The notes: generated from the letters alone by a model not told the origin. DNA of 15,524 bases from CAZRUA01 sp964603125 (GCA_964603125.1 CAZRUA010000084.1:1-15524); one strand, 5' to 3'; positions 1 through 6,466 are shown, numbered from the stretch's first letter. Numbers and translations: made by a program.

Positions 1-1057
1 CTGCTGCAGTAGTAGCCTGTGTTCCAGTAAGTGGTGTGCCTAATTTTCCTTCGGTTACAGCATAAAGTTTCCAATAATAAGTAGTACTTGGTGACAAACC
101 GGTAACAGCCAATGATGTTGCGTTAACAGCAGTTTGCCCTACAAAAGTAAAATTCACATTGTCTGTTGAATTATACACTACATAGCCAACTTCATTCGTT
201 GCAAAATTAGTCCAATTCAAAGTCATACCAGTTTGAGTTATTGCCGTAAATGTTAAAGTTCCCGAACTTACAGTAGGAGTTGGAGGTGTAAAAGCATAAC
301 GCGTTCCTGCTAAAGGCATTGCAGATAAATTGTTTTGCACTGTATTATTAAACGTATTTGTATTAGCAGTTTGTAGTACCTTCATTTGAAGTGCAGTTGG
401 AGGCGCACTTATAACTGGTCCGTTTATACCCATGGTGTAAGAAAATACTTGTGTACCTGTATTCATAGTTCCGTAATTCACTTCAATTACGCCAGTGGTC
501 TCATAAAGTTTAACTTGAAAATTTAAACTTGGAGATGTGTTACCGTAAACAGCCATATTAATCCATTCCACGGTTAAAACTCTATTCGGTGCTGAACCTG
601 ATAATAAATATTTAACACTATTTCCTAAAGCAGATGTACCACCTTGGGCGGTCAAGTCATCGTAAAAAGGTGCTATGGCGAGATAAGTTCCTAGAGTTGC
701 ATTTGCATTAGAGAAAGTTGAATTATCATACCCATAATCGTCGGCTGTTGGTCCACCATCATCAACAGAAGAAGAAAAATCCATATACCCATTGGAAGAC
801 ACAGAAAATTGAGTGTATCTGGTTCCATCATACCAAAAATCAAATCCTATATCTGTTAAATTGGAACGATTATCATCTTGAGTAAAACTAACTGTATTAC
901 GCCAACTATCAAAAGCATTTCCTGTACTTGAAATAGATGCATATGTATTACCCGTGGTTTGAGAAGTTGCGTAATTGGCAATACTTGCTTGAGAAAACAT
1001 ATTGTCACTAAACAGAATCAATAGAAACTGAATAGATAAAAGTAATTTTTTATCCAT
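1..1057 (-). CDS. Secreted fibronectin type III domain protein (C-terminus beyond window edge)
   Basis: An open frame of 352 codons runs from an ATG at 1057 off the left edge with no stop, so the gene is partial. Residues 1-23 are a signal peptide: lysines at 3-4, a hydrophobic core, and an end at FSQ. Residues about 65-215 form a beta-rich N-terminal domain with the pattern IGFDFWYDGTRYTQFSVSSN, which recurs at the start of many Bacteroidota surface proteins. Residues about 259-350 form a fibronectin type III domain, with the cores MTLNWTN, GYVVYNS and LSPSTTYYWKLYAV. By family knowledge such proteins usually continue with more FN3 modules and a T9SS sorting domain; that part is not in the window. 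The likely role is an extracellular or cell-surface adhesive or structural protein, with no enzymatic motif visible. It is divergent from the DinB gene. Confidence 0.85.
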   Translation of the reverse strand, partial: MDKKLLLSIQFLLILFSDNMFSQASIANYATSQTTGNTYASISSTGNAFDSWRNTVSFTQDDNRSNLTDIGFDFWYDGTRYTQFSVSSNGYMDFSSSVDDGGPTADDYGYDNSTFSNANATLGTYLAIAPFYDDLTAQGGTSALGNSVKYLLSGSAPNRVLTVEWINMAVYGNTSPSLNFQVKLYETTGVIEVNYGTMNTGTQVFSYTMGINGPVISAPPTALQMKVLQTANTNTFNNTVQNNLSAMPLAGTRYAFTPPTPTVSSGTLTFTAITQTGMTLNWTNFATNEVGYVVYNSTDNVNFTFVGQTAVNATSLAVTGLSPSTTYYWKLYAVTEGKLGTPLTGTQATTAA

Positions 1058-1107
1058 GGGCTTGGCTTATTATGGATAATAAAAATAGTGAATCGCCCTA
1101 CAATAGG

Positions 1108-1131
1108 CAATACTATTAAGCGCTAGTATTG
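1108..1131. repeat. Perfect 8-bp inverted repeat with 8-bp spacer in a divergent intergenic region
   Basis: CAATACTA (1108-1115) and TAGTATTG (1124-1131) are exact reverse complements. The spacer TTAAGCGC contributes to a central AGCGCT palindrome at 1119-1124. It lies 50 bases before the start of the FN3 gene, between two divergent genes, and no T-tract follows on either strand, so it does not look like a terminator. It could be an operator or an mRNA-leader hairpin of the FN3 gene. No function is shown. Confidence 0.4.
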
Positions 1132-1209
1132 TTTGTTTGGTCGAAAAGTATCTAAAAAATAATATCCTAAAAATAAAATTCTAAACTAGTTACTCAACCT
1201 TAAAAACAT

Positions 1210-1217
1210 TAAGTTTG
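1210..1217 (+). promoter_or_regulatory. Possible Bacteroidota -7 element (TAAGTTTG) for the DinB-family gene
   Basis: TAAGTTTG fits the Bacteroidota -7 consensus TAnnTTTG. No TTTG is visible at the expected 19-20 base spacing upstream, so support is weak. If real, transcription would begin near 1224, after the ATG at 1219, and translation would have to start at 1240. Confidence 0.3.
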
Positions 1218-1239
1218 AATGAAACTTAAAAACTTAAAC

Positions 1240-1740
1240 ATGACATTAAATGAAGCATTATTGGCCGAATTCAAAATGGAAGCGGCTAGCACAAGAAAAT
1301 TATTAGAAGTTGTTCCTTTTGATAAAGCAGATTACAAACCACATGAAAAATCAATGTCTTTAATAAGATTAGCGGTTCATGTTACCGAAATACAAGGCTG
1401 GTGGAAAGAGTGTTTACTACAGGATGAATTAGATTTTGCTAAAGGTGATTTCACTCCAAAAGTTTACTCTAGCAATGAGGAATTACTTACCTTACATGAT
1501 AAATTGGTAGCCCAAGCAGAACAAATCTTGACGGATACACCTGAGTCGGAATTCGAGAAAATGTGGACTATGCGCAGTGGAGAACAAATATACTTTACAT
1601 TACCTAAAAAGGTTGTTGTGAGAACTTGGTGCATGAATCATTTGTTTCACCACCGTGGGCAATTAACTGTTTATTTGCGTTTATTAAACGTTCCCTTACC
1701 TGCCACCTATGGTACTTCAGCAGATTTGGAAGGAAAATAA
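1240..1740 (+). CDS. DinB-superfamily protein (DinB/YfiT-like four-helix bundle)
   Basis: A 166-residue protein of DinB-superfamily size. Numbered from the start used here, the metal-binding histidine triad is visible as H47 (in RLAVHVTEI) and H134 and H138 (in MNHLFHHRGQL). The C-terminal VPLPATYGTSAD matches the family's usual VPxxYGPSAD ending. Members are cytoplasmic metal-binding bundles; several act as thiol-dependent transferases, but the substrate here is unknown. An ATG seven codons upstream (1219) is in frame. I prefer 1240 because MTLNEALLAEF matches where homologues usually begin, because this ATG has an A at -3, and because a possible promoter box ends at 1217. The gene is monocistronic: a strong hairpin terminator follows within 20 bases. 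Confidence 0.85.
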   Translation: MTLNEALLAEFKMEAASTRKLLEVVPFDKADYKPHEKSMSLIRLAVHVTEIQGWWKECLLQDELDFAKGDFTPKVYSSNEELLTLHDKLVAQAEQILTDTPESEFEKMWTMRSGEQIYFTLPKKVVVRTWCMNHLFHHRGQLTVYLRLLNVPLPATYGTSADLEGK

Positions 1741-1756
1741 TTTCAACTTGTTTGAT

Positions 1757-1790
1757 AAAAAAGGGAATAGGGTAACTTATTCCCTTTTTT
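1757..1790 (+). terminator. Rho-independent terminator after the DinB-family gene
   Basis: AAAAAAGGGAATA (1757-1769) pairs perfectly with TATTCCCTTTTTT (1778-1790). The stem extends by G-T and G-C pairs to a GTAA tetraloop (1772-1775). The A and T tracts on either side mean it could work in both directions. It separates the DinB-family gene from the rhodanese gene. Confidence 0.85.
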
Positions 1791-1885
1791 GCTTTATTTC
1801 ACCAAGTGAAAAGCATAGTTTACTAAGTGTGTATTTTCTGAGAGATAGTTTGAGAGTAATTTTACTAAAAATTAAATCAAACATT

Positions 1886-2491
1886 ATGAAAACTATCTTA
1901 AATCAATTCAAAAAATTAGCTGCTTTAACAGCAATAGTAATAAGTGCCCAATCTTGCTACTCACAAACAGGAACGCCCGCTTTTGTAGATTACGATGCAT
2001 TTGAAAAATTAGTTTCTGAAGTAAAAGCTCATCGCAAAACACATTTATTAACTACTCAAGAATTTAAAAACACATCGTCTCAAGAAAAAGTAATTGTTTT
2101 AGACACTCGCTCCGATTCTGCTTATGCTGCGGTTCACATAAAAGGCGCAGTTCACCTAAATTTTTCTGATTTCACGCAAGATAATCTCGCAAAAATAATT
2201 CCTTCACCTGATTATAAAATCTTAATTTATTGCAATAACAATTTTAATATCACAACCATTAATCCTAATAAAGTTGATCCGAAAATTTTTGAAATGGCCA
2301 TGGCTACAAAATCAGTTCGTCCAGAAATTTTAACAAGTTCTTTAGTGATAAAACCCTTGACATTAGCGTTAAATATACCTACTTATATAAACCTGTATGG
2401 CTATGGTTACAAAAATGTTTATGAGTTATCCGAATTGGTAAACACAAACGATAACATTATTGAATTTGAAGGAACTGCTGTGAAAAAATAG
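1886..2491 (+). CDS. Exported rhodanese-like domain protein
   Basis: A 201-residue protein. Residues 1-24 are an export signal (MKTILNQFKK then a hydrophobic core) ending in SAQSC. C24 could be a lipoprotein cysteine, but the lipobox is imperfect (A at -3, Q at -2), so signal peptidase I cleavage is also possible. The rhodanese fold is visible in VIVLDTRSDSAYAAVHIKGA (69-88) and ILIYC (112-116), which places the candidate catalytic cysteine at C116. The usual CxxxxR active-site loop is absent: C116 is followed by NNNFN and about 45 residues of inserted sequence before the LNIPTYINLYGYGYKNVYEL segment (162-181). A related ending occurs in other Bacteroidota rhodanese-like proteins, so this is probably a family variant and not a decayed gene. 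Sulfurtransferase activity is uncertain. The frame stays open upstream to 1709, but the ATG at 1886 gives the signal peptide and avoids overlap with the DinB gene and its terminator. The gene is convergent with queE, 8 bases away. Confidence 0.85.
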   Translation: MKTILNQFKKLAALTAIVISAQSCYSQTGTPAFVDYDAFEKLVSEVKAHRKTHLLTTQEFKNTSSQEKVIVLDTRSDSAYAAVHIKGAVHLNFSDFTQDNLAKIIPSPDYKILIYCNNNFNITTINPNKVDPKIFEMAMATKSVRPEILTSSLVIKPLTLALNIPTYINLYGYGYKNVYELSELVNTNDNIIEFEGTAVKK

Positions 2492-2512
2492 AATATCTGC
2501 TATGGGATATTC
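2483..2512 (-). terminator. Weak terminator candidate at the end of the queE operon
   Basis: On the minus strand, GAATATC (2512-2506) and GATATTC (2497-2491) form a 7-bp stem with an 8-base loop, followed by TATTTTTT. The stem is AT-rich. The T-tract is the complement of the last two lysine codons of the convergent rhodanese gene, and the queE stop codon lies in the loop. Confidence 0.4.
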
Positions 2513-3153
2513 ATATACTTATGTGTTTGCAAACTTGTCATCCATTTTGGATTTTGCATCACATAATCAACAATTAGTGGAACCATTTCATTACGTTTAC
2601 TCCACTCTGGTTGTAAATATAATTTACATTTAGAATTCACTTTTGAAGCTTGTTCTTCAGCCCAAATAAAATCATGTTTATTGTGAACAATAATTTTCAA
2701 TTCATGCGCCTTTGCATATACTTCCAACTTAGGCGGCATAGTTTTTTTTGGCGATAAGCATATCCAATCCCAAGAACCACTTAAATCATAGGCTCCAGAG
2801 GTTTCAATAAATGTATTTATATTCAGTTTTTGCAGTTGAGCTGTGATATAATCTAAATTATATTGCAAAGGCTCGCCACCAGTTATGACAACAGATTTTC
2901 CAGCATAACTATTGGCATTTTTTATTATTTCATCAACTTCTTTTAGTGGATGAATGGAAGCATCCCAACTTTCTTTTACATCACACCAATGGCAACCTAC
3001 ATCACAACCGCCAATACGTATAAAATAAGCAGCTTTACCTGTATTATAACCTTCACCTTGCAAAGTATAAAACTCTTCCATTATTGGAAGCTGTTTACCT
3101 TCGCTAAGTAATTGTGATTGTTCGGGATTTAAGCCTGATAATTTATACGACAT
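2500..3153 (-). CDS. queE: 7-carboxy-7-deazaguanine synthase QueE (radical SAM)
   Basis: A 217-residue protein of normal QueE length. QueE converts 6-carboxytetrahydropterin to 7-carboxy-7-deazaguanine, the step that forms the deazapurine ring in the queuosine/preQ0 pathway, in the cytoplasm. Visible motifs are FYTLQGEG (28-35), the radical-SAM cluster motif CDVGCHWC with C50, C54 and C57 (CX3CX2C, the QueE-compatible spacing), TGGEP (91-95) for S-adenosylmethionine binding, LSPKK (133-137), and the C-terminal QTHKYMNIP ending. All key residues are present. It lies 50 bases downstream of ftsY on the same strand with no hairpin between, so it is probably the last gene of that transcript. No other queuosine gene is in the window. 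Confidence 0.95.
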   Translation of the reverse strand: MSYKLSGLNPEQSQLLSEGKQLPIMEEFYTLQGEGYNTGKAAYFIRIGGCDVGCHWCDVKESWDASIHPLKEVDEIIKNANSYAGKSVVITGGEPLQYNLDYITAQLQKLNINTFIETSGAYDLSGSWDWICLSPKKTMPPKLEVYAKAHELKIIVHNKHDFIWAEEQASKVNSKCKLYLQPEWSKRNEMVPLIVDYVMQNPKWMTSLQTHKYMNIP

Positions 3154-3203
3154 GATAAAGAAATGATTAATATTTTAAACCTACAGAACTTAAAATTGAA
3201 TCT

Positions 3204-4157
3204 TTAAGATTTGAAAAGCGAATCAACGAATTCGGTACGATTAAAAACTTGTAGGTCTTCCATTTTTTCGCCTACACCAATGTACTTTACAGGGATTTTA
3301 AATTGATCTGAAATACCAATAACAACACCACCTTTAGCTGTTCCATCTAACTTAGTCAATGCTAGAGCACTAACTTCTGTAGCCGCTGTAAATTGCTTAC
3401 ATTGCTCAATTGCATTTTGCCCTGTACTTGCATCTAAAACCAAAAGTACATCGTGCGGTGCATCAGGAATAACTTTTTGCATCACCTTTTTAATTTTAGA
3501 TAACTCATTCATTAAATTAACTTTATTGTGCAAACGACCTGCTGTATCAATGATAACAACATCAGCGCCTTTAGCTAAACCACTGCTCAAAGTATCAAAT
3601 GCAACCGAAGCTGGATCTGCTCCCATGCCTTGCGATACAATTGGCACATCAACACGTTGACTCCAAATAGTTAATTGATCAACAGCAGCAGCTCTAAAAG
3701 TATCAGCAGCTCCTAAAATTACATTCTTACCAGATTTTTTTAATTGATAAGCTAATTTACCAATAGTTGTTGTTTTACCAACACCATTAACACCAACAAC
3801 CATTATCACATAAGGCTTCTTACCTTCGGGGATGGTGAATTCAACTTCATCTTTGCTGTTGTTCTCCATTAAGAGTTCAGCAATTTCTTCTTTTAAAATT
3901 TTATTTAAATCACTCGTGTTAACATATTTATCTTTAGCCACGCGAGCTTCAATACGTTCAATTATTTTTATTGTTGTTCCAACACCAACATCGCTTGTTA
4001 AAAGTACTTCCTCCAAATTATCCAACACCTCAGCATCAACGGTACTTTTTCCTGCAACAGCTTTAGCTATTTTACTAAAGAAACTTTCTTTGGTTTTGGT
4101 TAAACCAGTATCAAGTGTTTCCTTTTTTTCTTTACTAAAAAAACTAAATATTCCCAT
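3204..4157 (-). CDS. ftsY: Signal recognition particle receptor FtsY
   Basis: A 317-residue SRP-type GTPase that docks ribosome-nascent-chain-SRP complexes at the membrane. The N-terminal start MGIFSFFSKEKKE is short and basic, without the long acidic A domain of E. coli FtsY, as usual in Bacteroidota. The helical N domain covers about residues 20-105. GTPase motifs are G1 GVNGVGKTT (122-130), DTFRAAA (152-158), the G3 motif DTAGR (204-208), G4 TKLDG (268-272) and the closing GVGEKMEDL (294-302). It is full length and intact. It follows the DUF4295/bL38 gene, an order I know from other Bacteroidota. A hairpin at 4189-4223 lies just upstream, leaving about 30 bases before the ATG, so expression probably depends partly on read-through from the ribosomal genes. 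Confidence 0.97.
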   Translation of the reverse strand: MGIFSFFSKEKKETLDTGLTKTKESFFSKIAKAVAGKSTVDAEVLDNLEEVLLTSDVGVGTTIKIIERIEARVAKDKYVNTSDLNKILKEEIAELLMENNSKDEVEFTIPEGKKPYVIMVVGVNGVGKTTTIGKLAYQLKKSGKNVILGAADTFRAAAVDQLTIWSQRVDVPIVSQGMGADPASVAFDTLSSGLAKGADVVIIDTAGRLHNKVNLMNELSKIKKVMQKVIPDAPHDVLLVLDASTGQNAIEQCKQFTAATEVSALALTKLDGTAKGGVVIGISDQFKIPVKYIGVGEKMEDLQVFNRTEFVDSLFKS

Positions 4158-4188
4158 TTGAATAAAAAATAAATTTTGGGTTAAAACT

Positions 4189-4223
4189 ACAAAAGCTCCT
4201 TTCTAAGTGAAAGAAGCTTTTGT
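4189..4223 (-). terminator. Long hairpin between the DUF4295/bL38 gene and ftsY (attenuator or processing site)
   Basis: On the minus strand ACAAAAGCTTCTTTC (4223-4209) pairs with GAAAGGAGCTTTTGT (4203-4189) over 15 positions with one U-G wobble and a 5-base loop. On the plus strand the same position would be an A-C mismatch, so the fold favours minus-strand RNA, the direction of these genes. The following AGTTTTAACCC is a poor T-tract. It begins 19 bases after the stop of the DUF4295 gene. A partial terminator or an RNA-processing/stability element both fit. Confidence 0.55.
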
Positions 4224-4242
4224 ATAAAATAAATTCATTTGA

Positions 4243-4395
4243 TTACTTTTTTAAGAAATCAGCAATGTGATCGTTATGCACGATTTCCTCTTTAAATGCG
4301 TAAGCACCAGTTTTTGGTGAACGTACCATTTTAATAACTTTAGTAAAGTCTTTTCCTTTACCAGTTTTTAATGTTGCAACAACCTTTTTAGCCAT
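4243..4395 (-). CDS. DUF4295 small basic protein, probable Bacteroidota ribosomal protein bL38
   Basis: A 50-residue ORF starting MAKKVVATLKTGKGKDFTKV and ending ADFLKK, rich in lysine. From family knowledge this is the DUF4295 protein that sits between rpmG and ftsY in Bacteroidota. I believe it is the large-subunit protein named bL38 in the cryo-EM structure of the Flavobacterium johnsoniae ribosome, but that identity is from memory and unverified here. The context supports it: it starts 18 bases after the rpmG stop, on the same strand, and shares the MAKK N-terminus with bL33. Its short length makes it easy to miss in automatic gene calling. A start upstream is unlikely because the ATG follows closely on rpmG. 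Confidence 0.85.
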   Translation of the reverse strand: MAKKVVATLKTGKGKDFTKVIKMVRSPKTGAYAFKEEIVHNDHIADFLKK

Positions 4396-4413
4396 GACTA
4401 ATTATTTTTAATA

Positions 4414-4596
4414 TTATTTAATTTCTTTGTGAGTAGTCATACGCTTTAAAATTGGATTGTATTTTTTAATCTCAATTCTCTCTGGCGTATTTTTTTTGTT
4501 CTTAGTTGTAATATAACGACTAGTTCCAGGTTTACCGCTCTCTTTGTGTTCGGTACACTCTAAAATAACCTGAATTCGATTTTGCTTTTTTGCCAT
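4414..4596 (-). CDS. rpmG: Large-subunit ribosomal protein bL33
   Basis: A 60-residue basic protein with the bL33 signature: IQVILECTEHK, then GTSRYITTKNKKNTPERIEIKK and KYNPILKRMTTHKEIK. It has only one cysteine (C14), so it is the zinc-free (C-) form that lacks the two CxxC pairs. It is co-oriented with the DUF4295 gene 18 bases downstream, and a Bacteroidota-type -7 element lies about 50 bases upstream, so rpmG probably starts its own transcript, separate from the peptidase gene before it. Confidence 0.97.
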   Translation of the reverse strand: MAKKQNRIQVILECTEHKESGKPGTSRYITTKNKKNTPERIEIKKYNPILKRMTTHKEIK

Positions 4597-4645
4597 TTTA
4601 CTTCAATTTTAATAATAAACTTAAACAATCAATATTTAAGGGGTG

Positions 4646-4653
4646 CAAATGTA
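4646..4653 (-). promoter_or_regulatory. rpmG promoter, -7 element TACATTTG
   Basis: On the minus strand TACATTTGC matches the Bacteroidota -7 consensus TAnnTTTG exactly and continues as CACCCCTTAAA, nearly the same as at the rpmB promoter. The start of transcription would be about 4640, giving a leader of roughly 40 bases. No TTTG is visible 19-20 bases upstream, so the -33 element is weak or missing. Confidence 0.65.
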
Positions 4654-4677
4654 TAACTTTTTCAATTAACCGCCTAA

Positions 4678-6069
4678 TTATTTTGTAAAAAAACATGTCA
4701 GTTTCATTACTTTTTCAATTTCTTCGACAGTTTTGGGTAATTTTCCTGATAAAACATCTGGTTCGCCCTCTGTAATTAACACATCATCCTCTATTCTCAC
4801 GCCAATATTCCACCATTTTGGGTCGCAATTCGACCCTGCTGGGATATAAATACCTGGTTCAACCGTAATAACTTGATTTGGTTTTAAAGGTCCGTAAAGC
4901 CCCGGGTCATGAACATCTATCCCTAAATAATGCGACGTTCCATGATTAAAATACTTCATGTACTCAAAATTACCTTTTGTAATCCCCAATTCTTGAAGAC
5001 CCTTTTGAATTACTTTTACCGCTTCGTTATGTGGTTCGCGGAAACCAGCTCCCTTTTTACAAGCTTTAATACCTGCTAACTGAGCTTCTAACACTAAGTT
5101 GTAGATTTTCTTTTGTTCTTCACTAAACTTTCCGTTTACAGGTAAAGTGCGAGTAACATCAGCAGTATAACCATGATATTCGGCACCTGCATCCACCACT
5201 AAAAAATCTTTATTTTCCAATTTTCGGCGATTTTCGGTATAATGCAAAATACACGAGTTTTCAGCCCCTCCAACAATACTTGGATACCCTTGATACTCCG
5301 AACCATTAAAGGTAAAACCAAATTCAACTAAGGCTTGAGCTTTATATTCAGTATAGTTTGTATCAATGCATTTCATCAAATCTAAATGAGCATCACAAGT
5401 TATATCGATTGCCTTTTTTAGCAAAACCAATTCTTCCTTGGTCTTAATCTCGCGCAAAGCCGCTAGCATGGTATTGAACTTATAATCGGACTTAGCGTTT
5501 TTAGCAACTCCCACTGTTTTATCATCAAAATATTTCCATAAACTAGCCACATCACCTTTATCTTGGCTGTCATCACGTGCGTCATTAAAATTTTGATTGT
5601 GGTATATCATCAAGAACTTTTTAAAATCCAAACTTAAATCCGCAAAATCACTATTATTATAAACGTACGAAAAACCCAAATTCTTTTTTGATCCTTCAAT
5701 TCCTAATCTGCGCCCTGTCCAAGATTCTGCGCTTGGGTTTCGGGGTTGAACATAAATAATTTCGTTTGTAGTTATACTATCTATTTGAATCTGATCTTTG
5801 AAAATTAGCACTACGGCATCGGGTTCAGTTAAACCCGTTAAATAGTAAAAATCCGAGTTTTGACAATACTTAAAATCAACATCATTGTTGCGGTTATGAA
5901 TAGGGTTAGCAAAAACTACCGCCACAGAATTAACATCCATCTTAGCTCTTAGAGCATCCCTCCTATCTGCATGGAATTTGGCTCCAAGCAAATCTGTATC
6001 GTAATTATTAGGATTAAGTTGAGCTACAAGCTGAGCACTTAAAACAAGTAAAAAACAAAGTAATTTCAT
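4678..6069 (-). CDS. Exported aminopeptidase P-type metallopeptidase (family M24)
   Basis: A 463-residue protein that removes an N-terminal residue preceding proline (Xaa-Pro aminopeptidase activity is known for the family). Residues 1-17, MKLLCFLLVLSAQLVAQ, form a signal peptide, so it should act in the periplasm or outside the cell, unlike cytoplasmic E. coli PepP. An aminopeptidase P N-terminal domain spans about 25-180 and the pita-bread catalytic domain about 205-440. The expected dinuclear metal ligands are all visible: D293 (VVDAGAEYHGY), D304 (TADVTRT), H380 (HGTSHYLGIDVHD), E404 (VEPGIY) and E427 (RIEDD). The frame is open to another ATG at 6108, but that start lies inside the rpmB terminator and would spoil the signal peptide, so 6069 is chosen. 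It sits between rpmB and rpmG, which I recall as adjacent in many Bacteroidota. Confidence 0.93.
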   Translation of the reverse strand: MKLLCFLLVLSAQLVAQLNPNNYDTDLLGAKFHADRRDALRAKMDVNSVAVVFANPIHNRNNDVDFKYCQNSDFYYLTGLTEPDAVVLIFKDQIQIDSITTNEIIYVQPRNPSAESWTGRRLGIEGSKKNLGFSYVYNNSDFADLSLDFKKFLMIYHNQNFNDARDDSQDKGDVASLWKYFDDKTVGVAKNAKSDYKFNTMLAALREIKTKEELVLLKKAIDITCDAHLDLMKCIDTNYTEYKAQALVEFGFTFNGSEYQGYPSIVGGAENSCILHYTENRRKLENKDFLVVDAGAEYHGYTADVTRTLPVNGKFSEEQKKIYNLVLEAQLAGIKACKKGAGFREPHNEAVKVIQKGLQELGITKGNFEYMKYFNHGTSHYLGIDVHDPGLYGPLKPNQVITVEPGIYIPAGSNCDPKWWNIGVRIEDDVLITEGEPDVLSGKLPKTVEEIEKVMKLTCFFTK

Positions 6070-6096
6070 TAAAACAAATTTGATGTAATTATAAAT

Positions 6097-6129
6097 AAAA
6101 AAAACCATTCACCCTAAGGCGAATGGTTT
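6097..6129 (-). terminator. Rho-independent terminator/attenuator after rpmB
   Basis: On the minus strand AAACCATTC (6129-6121) pairs with GAATGGTTT (6110-6102). Inner G-T, C-G and C-G pairs leave a TTAG loop, making a 12-bp stem, and a run of T residues (complement of 6104-6097) follows. It begins 21 bases after the rpmB stop codon. Only 27 bases separate its T-tract from the peptidase start codon at 6069. Confidence 0.85.
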
Positions 6130-6150
6130 AATCAAATACTGTACAAATTA

Positions 6151-6396
6151 TTATTTAGCTTTTGCAAGTAATCCTTTTGCTCTCGCATCTTTCATTACTG
6201 CAGAAATACCTTTAACATTAATAATTTTAATTGCTGTTGTAGATACACGTAAAGTAACCCACTCACCTGTTTCAGGCACAAAAAAACGTTTACGCTTTAA
6301 ATTTACTTTAAAATGACGACGAGTTTTATTGTTTGCGTGAGATACGTTGTTACCTAACATCGCTTTCTTTCCTGTAAGTTGACAAATACGTGACAT
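6151..6396 (-). CDS. rpmB: Large-subunit ribosomal protein bL28
   Basis: An 81-residue basic protein with the bL28 signature: MSRICQLTGKKAMLGNNVSH at the N-terminus, then NNKTRRHFKVNLKRKRF and TGEWVTLRVSTTAIKIINVKG. It has a single cysteine (C5), so it is a zinc-free form. It is full length for Bacteroidota. The start follows a leader of about 30 bases from a good promoter, and the gene is followed by its own terminator, so bL28 can be made from a short monocistronic RNA, with read-through feeding the downstream genes. Confidence 0.97.
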   Translation of the reverse strand: MSRICQLTGKKAMLGNNVSHANNKTRRHFKVNLKRKRFFVPETGEWVTLRVSTTAIKIINVKGISAVMKDARAKGLLAKAK

Positions 6397-6434
6397 GACT
6401 TTTATCTTTTAATTCTTAATTTTTTTAAGGGATG

Positions 6435-6466
6435 CAAAGAAACTGATTTTTATTGGACTGGCAAAA
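6435..6466 (-). promoter_or_regulatory. rpmB promoter (TTTTG-N19-TTTCTTTG)
   Basis: Read on the minus strand, TTTTG (6466-6462) is separated by exactly 19 bases from TTTCTTTG (6442-6435). These correspond to the Bacteroidota -33 TTTG and -7 TAnnTTTG elements, with T in place of A at the second -7 base. The sequence continues CATCCCTTAAA, matching the rpmG promoter region except at one base. The start site is expected near 6428. Confidence 0.7.

Noticed and set aside
1709..1885. N-terminal extension of the rhodanese-like protein
   Set aside because: It would overlap the DinB gene and its terminator and bury the signal peptide in the interior.
3832..4161. Plus-strand 109-codon open frame opposite ftsY
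   Set aside because: It is antisense to the intact, well-recognised FtsY N-terminal region and its translation is low-complexity Ser/Leu/Val sequence with no family resemblance.
4157..4188. Separate ftsY promoter
   Set aside because: The 31 bases after the hairpin hold no TAnnTTTG element, and the space is too short for a full promoter.
6070..6108. Thirteen-residue N-terminal extension of the M24 peptidase
   Set aside because: The upstream ATG lies within the rpmB terminator stem, and starting at 6069 gives a standard signal peptide.
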